From a virus: 51,841 nt of DNA. This document shows positions 44,897-51,815 of the stretch, one piece after another; position 1 is the first letter of the stretch; each line of letters opens with the position of its first letter. Location: positions 1 through 51,841 of IMG/VR virus record IMGVR_UViG_3300042887_003127; one strand, given 5' to 3'. The position numbers and the translations under genes are program-made. The notes below the pieces were generated by a model. That model worked only from the letters and a program-made list of their open reading frames with translations. It had not been told where the DNA came from and made no database searches.

Positions 44897-45883
44897 TTAT
44901 TTTATTGGGTAGTTTGCTTGAAACGGTTCTGCAAATGGTTGGATATTGTCAATCATCCGTTTCATATCATATGATTGACAAAATTTAATCATGCGTGAAC
45001 CAACTTGTGTAATACATTTAGGTTTAGAATTAGTACTAATTGTTTCGTTAATAAACGACCGAATTTCTGCTGGTTGTTTAGTTAAGTCAACTAGCACGCG
45101 ATTTCGTTCATAATCGTCTAATACCCGATGTTCTTGACCATTATGATCAGTCCATTTTTGTAATAAAAAGTTATTCCACGAATAACCTTTTGTGTTGCGA
45201 TCTTCAAACGCTTCAGTTAACCCGACTTTCTTTGAAGTGCCTTTGGTTCTAGCACCAGGATATGCTGAAAACACATTATCGCTAGTATCACCGCGGATAC
45301 ATTTTTCAAATAATACCCATTCCGGATCAAATGGTACTTTGTGTTCGCCTGTTTTCTTATCAATTACAGGTTTTCCTTTAGCATCATAATATCCGGTGTG
45401 AGTAACGTGTTGATCTGCTACACCGTTATATTGACTAACAGTTTCACTAATCAATTGATGAAAGTCAGTATCTGTACTAACAATAACATGTTTAGATTCC
45501 GGATGCATCTGAATAAATCCAGCAATTAAATCATCTGCCTCTAACTTTGAATGTTGTAATACTGTGCAATTAGTTTTTTCATTTAGGAATGTTGTAAAAT
45601 CACCGTATGCCTCCCAAAAAAGTTTATCTTCTTCTTGTTCTCTTACTGTCATAGCAGCGCGTGTTACTGCACGATTTTTCTTATATGGTTCGTAAAAGTC
45701 TTTACGCCAGCTGCGTCCTTCTAAACAGAATACTACGTGTTCTCCTCCAAAGTCTTGCCATGCTTTTTTAACACTATTAAATGTAATGTGCAATGCCATT
45801 CCAAGTTTTAAATCGGCACTACCTTGCACTGAATGTCTTGCACGATAAAATAAGTTTGAAGTATCTACTAAAATAAATGTCAT
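44897..45883 (-). CDS. rnh: 5'-3' exonuclease / RNase H of the FEN-1 family, T4 Rnh-like
   Basis: A 328-residue nuclease. Metal-binding acidic residues of the FEN family are all visible: Asp7 in LVDTSN, Glu115-Asp117-Asp118 in EADDLI, Asp138 and Asp140 in STDTDF, and the GDTSDN helix-hairpin-helix motif (198-203). The basic region RSWRKDFYEPYKKNR (57-71) contributes substrate binding. In T4 the related enzyme removes RNA primers and adjacent DNA during lagging-strand synthesis; length (305 in T4) fits. The ATG overlaps the stop of the upstream gene (TAATG). Confidence 0.88.
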   Translation of the reverse strand: MTFILVDTSNLFYRARHSVQGSADLKLGMALHITFNSVKKAWQDFGGEHVVFCLEGRSWRKDFYEPYKKNRAVTRAAMTVREQEEDKLFWEAYGDFTTFLNEKTNCTVLQHSKLEADDLIAGFIQMHPESKHVIVSTDTDFHQLISETVSQYNGVADQHVTHTGYYDAKGKPVIDKKTGEHKVPFDPEWVLFEKCIRGDTSDNVFSAYPGARTKGTSKKVGLTEAFEDRNTKGYSWNNFLLQKWTDHNGQEHRVLDDYERNRVLVDLTKQPAEIRSFINETISTNSKPKCITQVGSRMIKFCQSYDMKRMIDNIQPFAEPFQANYPIK

Positions 45884-46317
45884 TAGTTGCCTGATCGGTT
45901 AACGTTAAGGAATCCAAAGTCCTGATCTGATATATCAATGCCTTCGGCTGCTGCAGCGTTGGTGCAAATATCTCTGTACCAACGACCTACTATTTCTTCT
46001 TCAGGATCGCCGTCAAAGCCATACCCTTCTTGTTTTAATTTTTCAATCCAGTGATCATTCCAATCAATTTCAAAAAAACCATTTCTAATGTTACTTGGAT
46101 TAACTTTAAACCCAATTACATCAACCCATGGTTCATGTTTTAAGGTAGCTTTTTCTTTGTCAGTTAGCGGTTCTTTTTCAATTACTTTAGCTTTTGGCTT
46201 AACTTTTGCTTTAGGTTTAGCTTTTTGTTTAGCTTTAATTGCTTCTTGTACTTCTTGTTGATGTTTTAGTTCTGGATTTTCACCACTAAACACTTTTTTT
46301 ATAAAATTTCCAAACAT
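45883..46317 (-). CDS. Hypothetical protein with Lys/Ala/Pro-rich segment
   Basis: A 144-residue protein. Residues about 28-50 are a repetitive basic stretch (AKQKAKPKAKVKPKAKV), like histone H1-type tails, which could bind nucleic acid. The C-terminal 80 residues are a folded, acidic domain (WVDVIGFKVNP, GFFEIDWNDHWIEKLKQEGYGF, VGRWYRDICTNAAAAEGIDI). It starts within the stop of queE and ends within the start of the exonuclease gene, so all three are translationally coupled. Function unknown. Confidence 0.65.
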   Translation of the reverse strand: MFGNFIKKVFSGENPELKHQQEVQEAIKAKQKAKPKAKVKPKAKVIEKEPLTDKEKATLKHEPWVDVIGFKVNPSNIRNGFFEIDWNDHWIEKLKQEGYGFDGDPEEEIVGRWYRDICTNAAAAEGIDISDQDFGFLNVNRSGN

Positions 46318-47159
46318 TATGTTCCCCAGTTGTTACCGAAGAGAGGGAGGTGAAGTCTATCACTGTATCTCAATCCGTGCGTTAATGCAAGTTCTGCTAC
46401 TCGTCGATTATTAAGGTTGTATACATCAGTTACACCGCCTACTGGCATTAAGTAAATATCACCTCTAAATCCGTTGTCTTTATATAGCTGCATTACTTCA
46501 CGCGCTTCTTCTACGTCTTCTTCAGATGCTACTACAAATTTTAAAAATGAACTATGCCCTGAAAACTGATACTCGGTTACTATTTCAGGACGTATTGCCT
46601 TTTCTCTAGGCTCGCCACTTACACTTAGTTTAGGACTAACTGAAAACGTAGTTTGATACCGTCTTTCCATGTATAAGTAGTTTTCAAAATCTTGTAACAG
46701 TTCTTGTGTACCATTAGTTTCGAATGTAATGTTTTTTAAGTCTGCTAATAATGGATGTCTTAGTAATTCTGGATATATTTGTTGCCAACCTGGTAATAAT
46801 GGTTCGCCGCCTGTAATTACTAAGTGTACTCCACCCCATTCACCGTTAGGTAACAGCTCAATCATTTTAGCTGCAACTTCGTCTATTGACATCGCTGGAC
46901 TTAGATGTTTAAACTTTGGATGCCAACTTGCATAACTGTCACAGCCAGTAGTTACTAATGGTAGTTCATCATATGAATGATATTGTATACCATTATTAGC
47001 AATCGCATCTGCTTGTACACTTAGTTCACCTGCTGGCATTCCAAACCCTCTACAAGAAAAATTGCACCCAAACGTTCTAAGGAACACACTTGGCACTCCC
47101 ATAAATCTACCCTCTCCTTGTAGAGAGTAAAATATTTCTGATATCTTAATTTTTGACAT
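46317..47159 (-). CDS. queE: 7-carboxy-7-deazaguanine synthase QueE (radical SAM)
   Basis: A 280-residue radical SAM enzyme converting carboxy-tetrahydropterin to CDG, the third step toward preQ0. Family features: ISEIFYSLQGEGRFMGVPSVFLR at the start, cluster cysteines Cys32 and Cys36 (GCNFSC), VITGGEPLL near 114-122, and the QueE-typical FETNGT. The third cluster cysteine appears to be Cys73 in TGCDSYASW, leaving 36 residues where canonical QueE has two. With FolE encoded nearby, it points to 7-deazaguanine made for phage DNA modification or host tRNA. QueD and QueC are not in the window. The ribosome-binding site AAAGGA lies in the upstream homing endonuclease gene. Confidence 0.9.
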   Translation of the reverse strand: MSKIKISEIFYSLQGEGRFMGVPSVFLRTFGCNFSCRGFGMPAGELSVQADAIANNGIQYHSYDELPLVTTGCDSYASWHPKFKHLSPAMSIDEVAAKMIELLPNGEWGGVHLVITGGEPLLPGWQQIYPELLRHPLLADLKNITFETNGTQELLQDFENYLYMERRYQTTFSVSPKLSVSGEPREKAIRPEIVTEYQFSGHSSFLKFVVASEEDVEEAREVMQLYKDNGFRGDIYLMPVGGVTDVYNLNNRRVAELALTHGLRYSDRLHLPLFGNNWGT

Positions 47160-47796
47160 CTGTATCCTTTATTATTTCAAAACCTATTTCTCTTGGCGTT
47201 TTACCTCTCCAAGTTTTTGGAGTTCGCCTGCCTTGTAAGTTTAACACAGTATCTAACGAATGTAAATACTTTCTTAAAGTATTGCCATCTGTAATTACTT
47301 CTGTATTTCCTAATTCTCTTAATCGTTTGCCTTCTGTAATAGCATCTAAACCTGTATCAAAAAGACCCCATGGGGTCTTTATTTGACCTTTAAATTGATA
47401 GTTGTTTTTACCAGCAGTCTTTTTTTTACCTTCATACCAAGCATCTGTTTTAGTTTTTGGTTTATTCATATTAGATGTATCTTTAATTTTCCAAGTTTTA
47501 CCTAATTGTCCGTTACCTATTAATCCACCGTCGCCTTTTTCTTCTGTTAAATTTGCCCAGGTGTAATCTTTTACTACATTATATAATTTAGAATAATGCA
47601 GACCTGCTTCTTGCAATTCTTCTTTAGTATTATATTCACCTATTATACAAGTTATAATATGTGATTTGTGTTTCTTAATATGGTGCAACCATCTAACTCC
47701 GGATCCGGTATATAAATAAGGATTTTTGTTACCGCTTGTTTTACACAGATATTTAAGTCCGGTATTCATACATTTTTTAATCATTAAGTAGTTCAT
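47146..47796 (-). CDS. GIY-YIG-like homing endonuclease (free-standing)
   Basis: A 216-residue protein. The N-terminal 90 residues contain GLKYLCKTSG, LYTGSGVRWLHHIKKHK and GEYNTKEELQEAGLHYSKLYNVV, then TWANLTEEKGDGG, a degenerate GIY-YIG pattern of phage homing endonucleases. The C-terminal half has modular DNA-binding-like segments (GKTWKIKDTSNMNKPK and NYQFKGQIKTPWGLFDTG). It lies between queE and an unrelated phage gene, overlaps queE by 14 bases, has its own late promoter and an AGAGGA site, and its product role (selfish mobility) is independent of the neighbours. Activity is not proven: the catalytic Arg and Glu of the family cannot be placed with certainty. Confidence 0.75.
   Translation of the reverse strand: MNYLMIKKCMNTGLKYLCKTSGNKNPYLYTGSGVRWLHHIKKHKSHIITCIIGEYNTKEELQEAGLHYSKLYNVVKDYTWANLTEEKGDGGLIGNGQLGKTWKIKDTSNMNKPKTKTDAWYEGKKKTAGKNNYQFKGQIKTPWGLFDTGLDAITEGKRLRELGNTEVITDGNTLRKYLHSLDTVLNLQGRRTPKTWRGKTPREIGFEIIKDTDVKN
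47361..47380 (-). other. Perfect 20-base palindrome inside the homing endonuclease gene
   Basis: Arms AAAGACCCCA and TGGGGTCTTT. As minus-strand RNA it can form a 7-bp stem with a 6-base loop followed by a short U run (TTTTTG across the arm end), resembling a weak terminator within codons 139-145. Confidence 0.45.
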
Positions 47797-47813
47797 AATA
47801 GTTCCTCTACACT

Positions 47814-47821
47814 TATTTATA
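47814..47821 (-). promoter_or_regulatory. Late promoter TATAAATA before the homing endonuclease
   Basis: On the minus strand the exact T4 consensus TATAAATA, 17 bases before the endonuclease ATG. Late-promoter control is known for T4 homing endonucleases such as I-TevI. The 46 bases between 47797 and 47842 hold nothing else. Confidence 0.7.
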
Positions 47822-47842
47822 TGTTAAGGGTTTAAAACTACC

Positions 47843-48295
47843 TCATTTAAGATTAGTTGCCCTATCTTGTTTACGAAAATCTTTGCAATCATTAACTGCA
47901 GCCTTCAATGTTTCTGCATAGTTTAATGTCTGTTGTTCAGTCATTATAGTTGATTGCTGATATTTAAGATAACCATTAAACCACAAATTCCATGTCATTT
48001 TAATACGATGCTGAAACCCGTTAAGAAAGCTCAATGTTTCGTATGCAATACTGCTTAAAAACGAATTTTTAATTTTGTATGTGTTTGAAACATCAAATGG
48101 TCTATCCCAGTACGCAGTTTTTTGCGTTGTAAATGTAGTTATAGTAATCATATCGAGATCGTCTGCCTCAACCATAAACTCAATACTGTCATCGTCGTTG
48201 CCGCATGTGCATTGAATTTTATACATTTTACTGTTACCCCAGTCACTTGTTTTCATAATGCCTACTGCTGGAATTTGTGGTTTTAAGTCTTTCAT
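47843..48295 (-). CDS. Conserved phage protein, 150 residues, function unknown
   Basis: A protein with KIQCTCGNDDDSIEFMVEADDLDMITI near the start and a helix-rich end (LSSIAYETLSFLNGFQHRIKMTWNLWFNGYLKYQQSTIMTEQQTLNYAETLKAAV). The CxC pair near residues 29-31 could be part of a metal site. It is positioned between folE and queE, where QueD might be expected, but it lacks the QueD histidine motifs and is not that enzyme. The AGGAGAG ribosome-binding site is strong. Similar proteins occur in marine T4-like phages by recollection. Confidence 0.65.
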   Translation of the reverse strand: MKDLKPQIPAVGIMKTSDWGNSKMYKIQCTCGNDDDSIEFMVEADDLDMITITTFTTQKTAYWDRPFDVSNTYKIKNSFLSSIAYETLSFLNGFQHRIKMTWNLWFNGYLKYQQSTIMTEQQTLNYAETLKAAVNDCKDFRKQDRATNLK

Positions 48296-48303
48296 AACTC
48301 TCC

Positions 48304-48975
48304 TTATTTGTTTACAATACTCATAAATTCTGCACGAGTAGTTGGATCGTTTTTAAATGCACCACCTAACTTACTAGTAATAGTAGTGCTACCTGTATCT
48401 TCTACACCTCTTGCAGCAACACAATAGTGTTTTGCATCAATTACTACTGCAATATTATCAGTATCTAAAATGTATTCCAGTGCATGGAATACTTGTTCTG
48501 TTAATCTTTCTTGTACTTGTGGACGTTTTGCAAAGTATTCAACTACGCGATTAATTTTGCTTAATCCAAGTACAACATCTTTTGGAATGTAACCTACTGT
48601 TGCAAACCCGTCAATTACTACAAAGTGATGTTCGCAGTTACTTTGTACGTTAATGTTGCGTTCAATTAACATTTCATTGTATCCCATCTTATTTTGAATA
48701 GTAGTACATTTGGGAAACGCATCATAATCAAGACCCCAAAATATTTCGTTGACAAACATTTTTGCAACACGTTTAGGAGTGTCTGCTAAACTGTCATCTG
48801 TTAAGTCTAAACCTAAAGTTACCATAATATCATAAAACTTGTCCTGAATGATATTAATCTTTTCTGATGATGTTAATATTTTTTCAGTTACCGGAGTTTC
48901 TACTCCTAAACTTACTAAATGATTGTGTATTTCTAAACCTAATTCTGAATCGGTTTTTGTTTTATTAAAGCTCAT
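48304..48975 (-). CDS. folE: GTP cyclohydrolase I (FolE)
   Basis: A 223-residue enzyme converting GTP to dihydroneopterin triphosphate, the entry to folate and 7-deazaguanine synthesis. The zinc ligands and active-site signatures are intact: SNCEHHFVVIDG (Cys114, His116, His117), GLSKINRVVEYFAKRPQVQERLTEQ and HYCVAARGVEDTGS (Cys185). The N-terminal 40 residues are a variable helix. Here it most likely feeds QueE, and perhaps folate for ThyX. It is transcribed from a consensus promoter just upstream and has an AGGAAA ribosome-binding site. Confidence 0.95.
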   Translation of the reverse strand: MSFNKTKTDSELGLEIHNHLVSLGVETPVTEKILTSSEKINIIQDKFYDIMVTLGLDLTDDSLADTPKRVAKMFVNEIFWGLDYDAFPKCTTIQNKMGYNEMLIERNINVQSNCEHHFVVIDGFATVGYIPKDVVLGLSKINRVVEYFAKRPQVQERLTEQVFHALEYILDTDNIAVVIDAKHYCVAARGVEDTGSTTITSKLGGAFKNDPTTRAEFMSIVNK

Positions 48976-49001
48976 ATATAATTTCCTAGTTGTAAGTGTG
49001 T

Positions 49002-49030
49002 ATTATACAACACTACTGTTTATTTGTCAA
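49002..49030 (-). promoter_or_regulatory. Consensus sigma70 promoter for folE
   Basis: On the minus strand TTGACA (49030-49025), exactly 17 bp, TATAAT (49007-49002): a perfect consensus. Predicted start near 48995, about 20 bases before the folE ATG. The -35 overlaps the last codons of the small gene at 49013-49174. Confidence 0.85.
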
Positions 49031-49174
49031 TGTTTTTAATTCGTCTTCTAAATAATTTACATATTCTTGAAGGCCTAATAATATACGTGGATTACTTGAA
49101 TCGCTATGTTTAGAAATATCACGTTTTACTTGTAAAATCTTTTCTTGTAGTTCTTCTTTAGTTAAGTCTGTCAT
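49013..49174 (-). CDS. Small protein, 53 residues, function unknown
   Basis: A short reading frame beginning MTDLTKEELQEKILQVKRDI and ending YLEDELKTLTNKQ. It starts inside the end of the preceding gene with a 17-base overlap, follows GGAAG eight bases upstream, and fills an otherwise empty gap before folE. It is highly charged and almost fully helical, possibly a coiled coil. The layout resembles the tight packing of its neighbours, which is the main reason to accept it. Confidence 0.55.
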   Translation of the reverse strand: MTDLTKEELQEKILQVKRDISKHSDSSNPRILLGLQEYVNYLEDELKTLTNKQ

Positions 49175-49490
49175 TGTGTACTTCCGATCTTGCTATTTCT
49201 AAAAACATTTGATATTTTTCGTATGCTGCTTTTACAGTTGGATTAGAATCTCTAACATACATATCTTCATAATATTTTTTATTCCAGTCTTCACACTTTT
49301 CAGCTTTGTCAATTAACTTTATAAAATCGTTCTCGTGTATTTTAACAGTTAATGACCGTGTAACGTTTGCTCTTTCGCTTGGTAGGTTTGATCTTGACCA
49401 ATCTAACGAATAGTTATCACCTGCAGCATAAAATTGTTCAACGTCTATGCTTCGTATACCGTGTTTCTTAGCTATTGAATGTAGTTCCAT
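49158..49490 (-). CDS. Hypothetical phage protein, 110 residues
   Basis: A charged helical protein (MELHSIAKKHGIRSIDVEQFYAAGDNYSLDWSRSNL, DFIKLIDKAEKCEDWNKKYYEDMYVRDSNPTVKAAYEKYQMFLEIAR). The frame extends eight codons upstream, but I choose 49490 because GGAAG precedes it and its ATG overlaps the stop of the phosphoribosyltransferase (TAATG), the same coupling used throughout this operon. No function recognised. Confidence 0.65.
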   Translation of the reverse strand: MELHSIAKKHGIRSIDVEQFYAAGDNYSLDWSRSNLPSERANVTRSLTVKIHENDFIKLIDKAEKCEDWNKKYYEDMYVRDSNPTVKAAYEKYQMFLEIARSEVHNDRLN

Positions 49491-50020
49491 TATTTCTTCC
49501 AGTAGTTTTCCCATGGAAAGTCAATCCAAATTGGATCGTCTCGGTTATCAAATTCTTCTGCACAATAATCAACATGTGCATTACTAGCACTATTATCAAA
49601 TATTGTAGCAAATCTTACATTCTTATGCCATACATCGTGTTTCCATCTTATGTCATTTGGTAAACACAATGATTTCCAATCTTCTTTAATCCAATCAAGG
49701 GTTGCACCTGAGTCATTTATGTCATCAACAATTAAGATGTTTTTAGCTTGTCCGGTACTTGCTAGTTCGTCATCAGTAATTCCAAATGCATCACATGCCA
49801 TCCATGCATTGTGTTCGTTATCATCCGGATGATCACGTAAACTAACGTGTAATGTTAACATCTTAACTCCAAGATACTGACTAAGTAAGTTTGCAGGAAT
49901 AAGTCCACCGCGTGTAATTCCAACAATGTAATCTGGTTTCCAGTTATCTTTTTGTATTTGACGTGCAATCTCCAATGCTGCGCCTTCTAATTGTTTCCAA
50001 CTGTATTTTACTACTTTCAT
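49490..50020 (-). CDS. Phosphoribosyltransferase
   Basis: A 176-residue type I PRTase. The PRPP-binding loop is ILIVDDINDSGATL (residues 95-108, Asp99-Asp100), and the earlier YIVGITRGGLIPANLLSQYLG (31-51) is the usual PRPP/pyrophosphate strand-loop. This arrangement is closest to xanthine/hypoxanthine-guanine PRTases, which join a purine base to PRPP. The insertion around HPDDNEHNAWMACDAF differs from E. coli Gpt. It may salvage purines for phage DNA synthesis; the substrate cannot be read. It starts at the ATGA overlap with the upstream gene. Confidence 0.85.
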   Translation of the reverse strand: MKVVKYSWKQLEGAALEIARQIQKDNWKPDYIVGITRGGLIPANLLSQYLGVKMLTLHVSLRDHPDDNEHNAWMACDAFGITDDELASTGQAKNILIVDDINDSGATLDWIKEDWKSLCLPNDIRWKHDVWHKNVRFATIFDNSASNAHVDYCAEEFDNRDDPIWIDFPWENYWKK

Positions 50021-50430
50021 TTATCGTCCTTTGGTAATAAACTATCTGCATGGCACATAGTATAAAAAGTTTTTAAGTTTTGATATGCTCTTTCTAATCC
50101 TGGATATTCATCACACAACTCTCTAAATGCATTCCATTCTGGAAAGTTATCTTCAAATGGTTTACCGTTATATGATTGATTCCAATAACCACCAGTGCCG
50201 GTGTAATAAGATGAACCGTTCATCCCAGTAATAGAAGAATTACTAATTGTGTACGGAGCAGTTCCCATCATTGTTCCATTGTATATTCCGCTAGCAGTTG
50301 AACTAGATACATAGTCACTAAGTGTAATAGTATCAAACGCTGGTATATCGTAACGTAGATCTCCATCCATCGTAAATGTAATAGTATCACACCCAGATGA
50401 TGTTGTTATTGTATCATTTAAACTTGTCAT
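50017..50430 (-). CDS. Conserved phage protein with repeat-like N-terminus, function unknown
   Basis: A 137-residue protein with two parts. The N-terminal half is Ser/Thr/Gly-rich with recurring DTIT motifs (LNDTITT, CDTITF, FDTITLSDY), which look like beta-strand repeats. The C-terminal 50 residues (PFEDNFPEWNAFRELCDEYPGLERAYQNLKTFYTMCHAD) are a helical motif I recall at the C-terminus of several uncharacterised marine phage proteins. I start at 50430 rather than 50445, because CAGGAG precedes the lower ATG. It overlaps the glycosyltransferase end by 17 bases. Confidence 0.65.
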   Translation of the reverse strand: MTSLNDTITTSSGCDTITFTMDGDLRYDIPAFDTITLSDYVSSSTASGIYNGTMMGTAPYTISNSSITGMNGSSYYTGTGGYWNQSYNGKPFEDNFPEWNAFRELCDEYPGLERAYQNLKTFYTMCHADSLLPKDDK

Positions 50431-51511
50431 ATAAATCTCCTGCATTAAAAAATTCCAGTGCTAAGTAATCGGCTTGTTGTTTAACATATGGTACAATATC
50501 ATTATAGTTTTCTATGTAATGGATAATTTTGTTACACAAATCATAACTGTGTACTTCGTAATCTGCATAGCTAGCAGTCCATTCTGATGGATATTTAAAA
50601 TGATACATATACATTTCTTTATAACTTAATCTATCAGGAACCATTGGAATAGCACCAAGTAACGCACCTTCATAACAACTAATGCCTAATGTTTCTTGTA
50701 AGTTAGCACTAAACACGATCTTTGCTTCGCTTAACAGGTTGTGATATTCATCTTTACTTAGCTTTTGTTCTTGACATACAACAAAGTCGTATTGTGGTAA
50801 TTGATGAGCTAATGCTTTAAAAATATCAACTTGTTTTTCGCTAGCAACTCTATGTGGAAATACAATTAAATCACGTTTCTCTTTATTAGCATACGGCGCT
50901 AGTTCGTCTGCTAAGTATTCCATTGGCCAACCAGTGCGTACAATTTTACCATCGTCGTAACGTTCATCCCAATCTTCTTCAAACCACGGATTTTCACTAG
51001 TCATTCCGTTGTTTAATAATTGTTCCATAAACATACGCACGTGGAATTCAGTTGCAAAGTAATTATGATCAAATGCTGCATAATAACTCTTTTCAGCTAG
51101 TTTAACCCACCCGTGATCAATAGCACCTAGAAAGTCGTGTTTATCATAACTACCTGCGTGCCACAACCCGTGAAATGTCCAATTTAATCTCATTAAGTCT
51201 TTAATGTACTTTAAGTTTATAATTGCCGGATTCCATGCATCTGTAAATAAGAAATGATCATTAGTTGAAGATTTATTATAGTTTTTTAAAAAACCAACAA
51301 GCTGTGATCCTTTCCAAATGTTAGTATCTATAAAGTTTAAAAATGCACCCGGTGTTACTTCTGAGTCTTGTTGATCACCAGTAATTTGTACAATGTTGTA
51401 ATCACCAACGTGTTCTTTAAGTTGTGATGGAATATGCTCGATCCATTGTTTAGTATATCGAGTATCTAATGGTTCAATAGCAAATATCCAAATAGTAGGT
51501 TTTAATTTCAT
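50414..51511 (-). CDS. GT-B fold glycosyltransferase (GT4-like)
   Basis: A 365-residue protein. The C-terminal half fits GT-B glycosyltransferases: LIVFPHRVASEKQVDIFKAL, a strand-loop start of the nucleotide-sugar domain, and VFSANLQETLGISCYEGALLGAIPMVPD, which resembles the E-x7-E motif region. The N-terminal half (IWIFAIEPLDTRYTKQWIEHIPSQL, HFLFTDAWNPAII, HGLWHAGSYDKHDF) is the acceptor-side domain. The target could be modified phage DNA or a surface glycan; the sequence does not say. The ribosome-binding site is AGGA. Confidence 0.75.
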   Translation of the reverse strand: MKLKPTIWIFAIEPLDTRYTKQWIEHIPSQLKEHVGDYNIVQITGDQQDSEVTPGAFLNFIDTNIWKGSQLVGFLKNYNKSSTNDHFLFTDAWNPAIINLKYIKDLMRLNWTFHGLWHAGSYDKHDFLGAIDHGWVKLAEKSYYAAFDHNYFATEFHVRMFMEQLLNNGMTSENPWFEEDWDERYDDGKIVRTGWPMEYLADELAPYANKEKRDLIVFPHRVASEKQVDIFKALAHQLPQYDFVVCQEQKLSKDEYHNLLSEAKIVFSANLQETLGISCYEGALLGAIPMVPDRLSYKEMYMYHFKYPSEWTASYADYEVHSYDLCNKIIHYIENYNDIVPYVKQQADYLALEFFNAGDLYDKFK

Positions 51512-51525
51512 AATATGTCCTGCGG

Positions 51526-51547
51526 TGAAAGCCCCGTAGGGCTTTCA
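51526..51547 (-). terminator. Stem-loop with cUACGg tetraloop between genes
   Basis: A perfect 9-bp stem (TGAAAGCCC with GGGCTTTCA) closes on the loop TACG on the minus strand, a UNCG-type very stable tetraloop like those of T4 terminators. No U tract follows, so it may rather stabilise or process the transcript after the small upstream gene. Confidence 0.6.
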
Positions 51548-51560
51548 GTTAAAAATAAGA

Positions 51561-51815
51561 TTAAGATTTTTTTTGATATGTGTTTTTGGGTCTAACACCG
51601 TTTGGCCAAGGTTTATTACCTTGATATGGTTTACGAGGGCGTTTACTAGCAATGTAAGCACCGTATGATTTACTATCTTTACGATATAAATCTGCTGGAT
51701 CAAATTTACGTAACTCAATTCTGCAAAAGTCATGGAATGCTTCTAAATCTTCAAAGATTTTAACAACATCTGGACGTGATTCTAAGTATGAGAATGTTTT
51801 GTAATTTTTAGCCAT
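51561..51815 (-). CDS. Conserved small phage protein, 84 residues
   Basis: The core SYLESRPDVVKIFEDLEAFHDFCRIELRKFDPADLYRKDSKSYGAYIASKRPRKPYQGN is followed by a basic Pro/Asn/Lys tail. I recall this pattern as a conserved uncharacterised protein in T4-like cyanophages and relatives. It is basic overall (nucleic-acid or virion association possible). The ATG at 51815 follows GGAAG, and a stable hairpin lies right after its stop. Upstream sequence is cut by the window end. Confidence 0.7.
   Translation of the reverse strand: MAKNYKTFSYLESRPDVVKIFEDLEAFHDFCRIELRKFDPADLYRKDSKSYGAYIASKRPRKPYQGNKPWPNGVRPKNTYQKKS

Noticed and set aside
47843-48295. The 150-residue gene between folE and queE as QueD
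   Set aside because: The zinc-binding histidine pattern and catalytic residues of QueD are absent.
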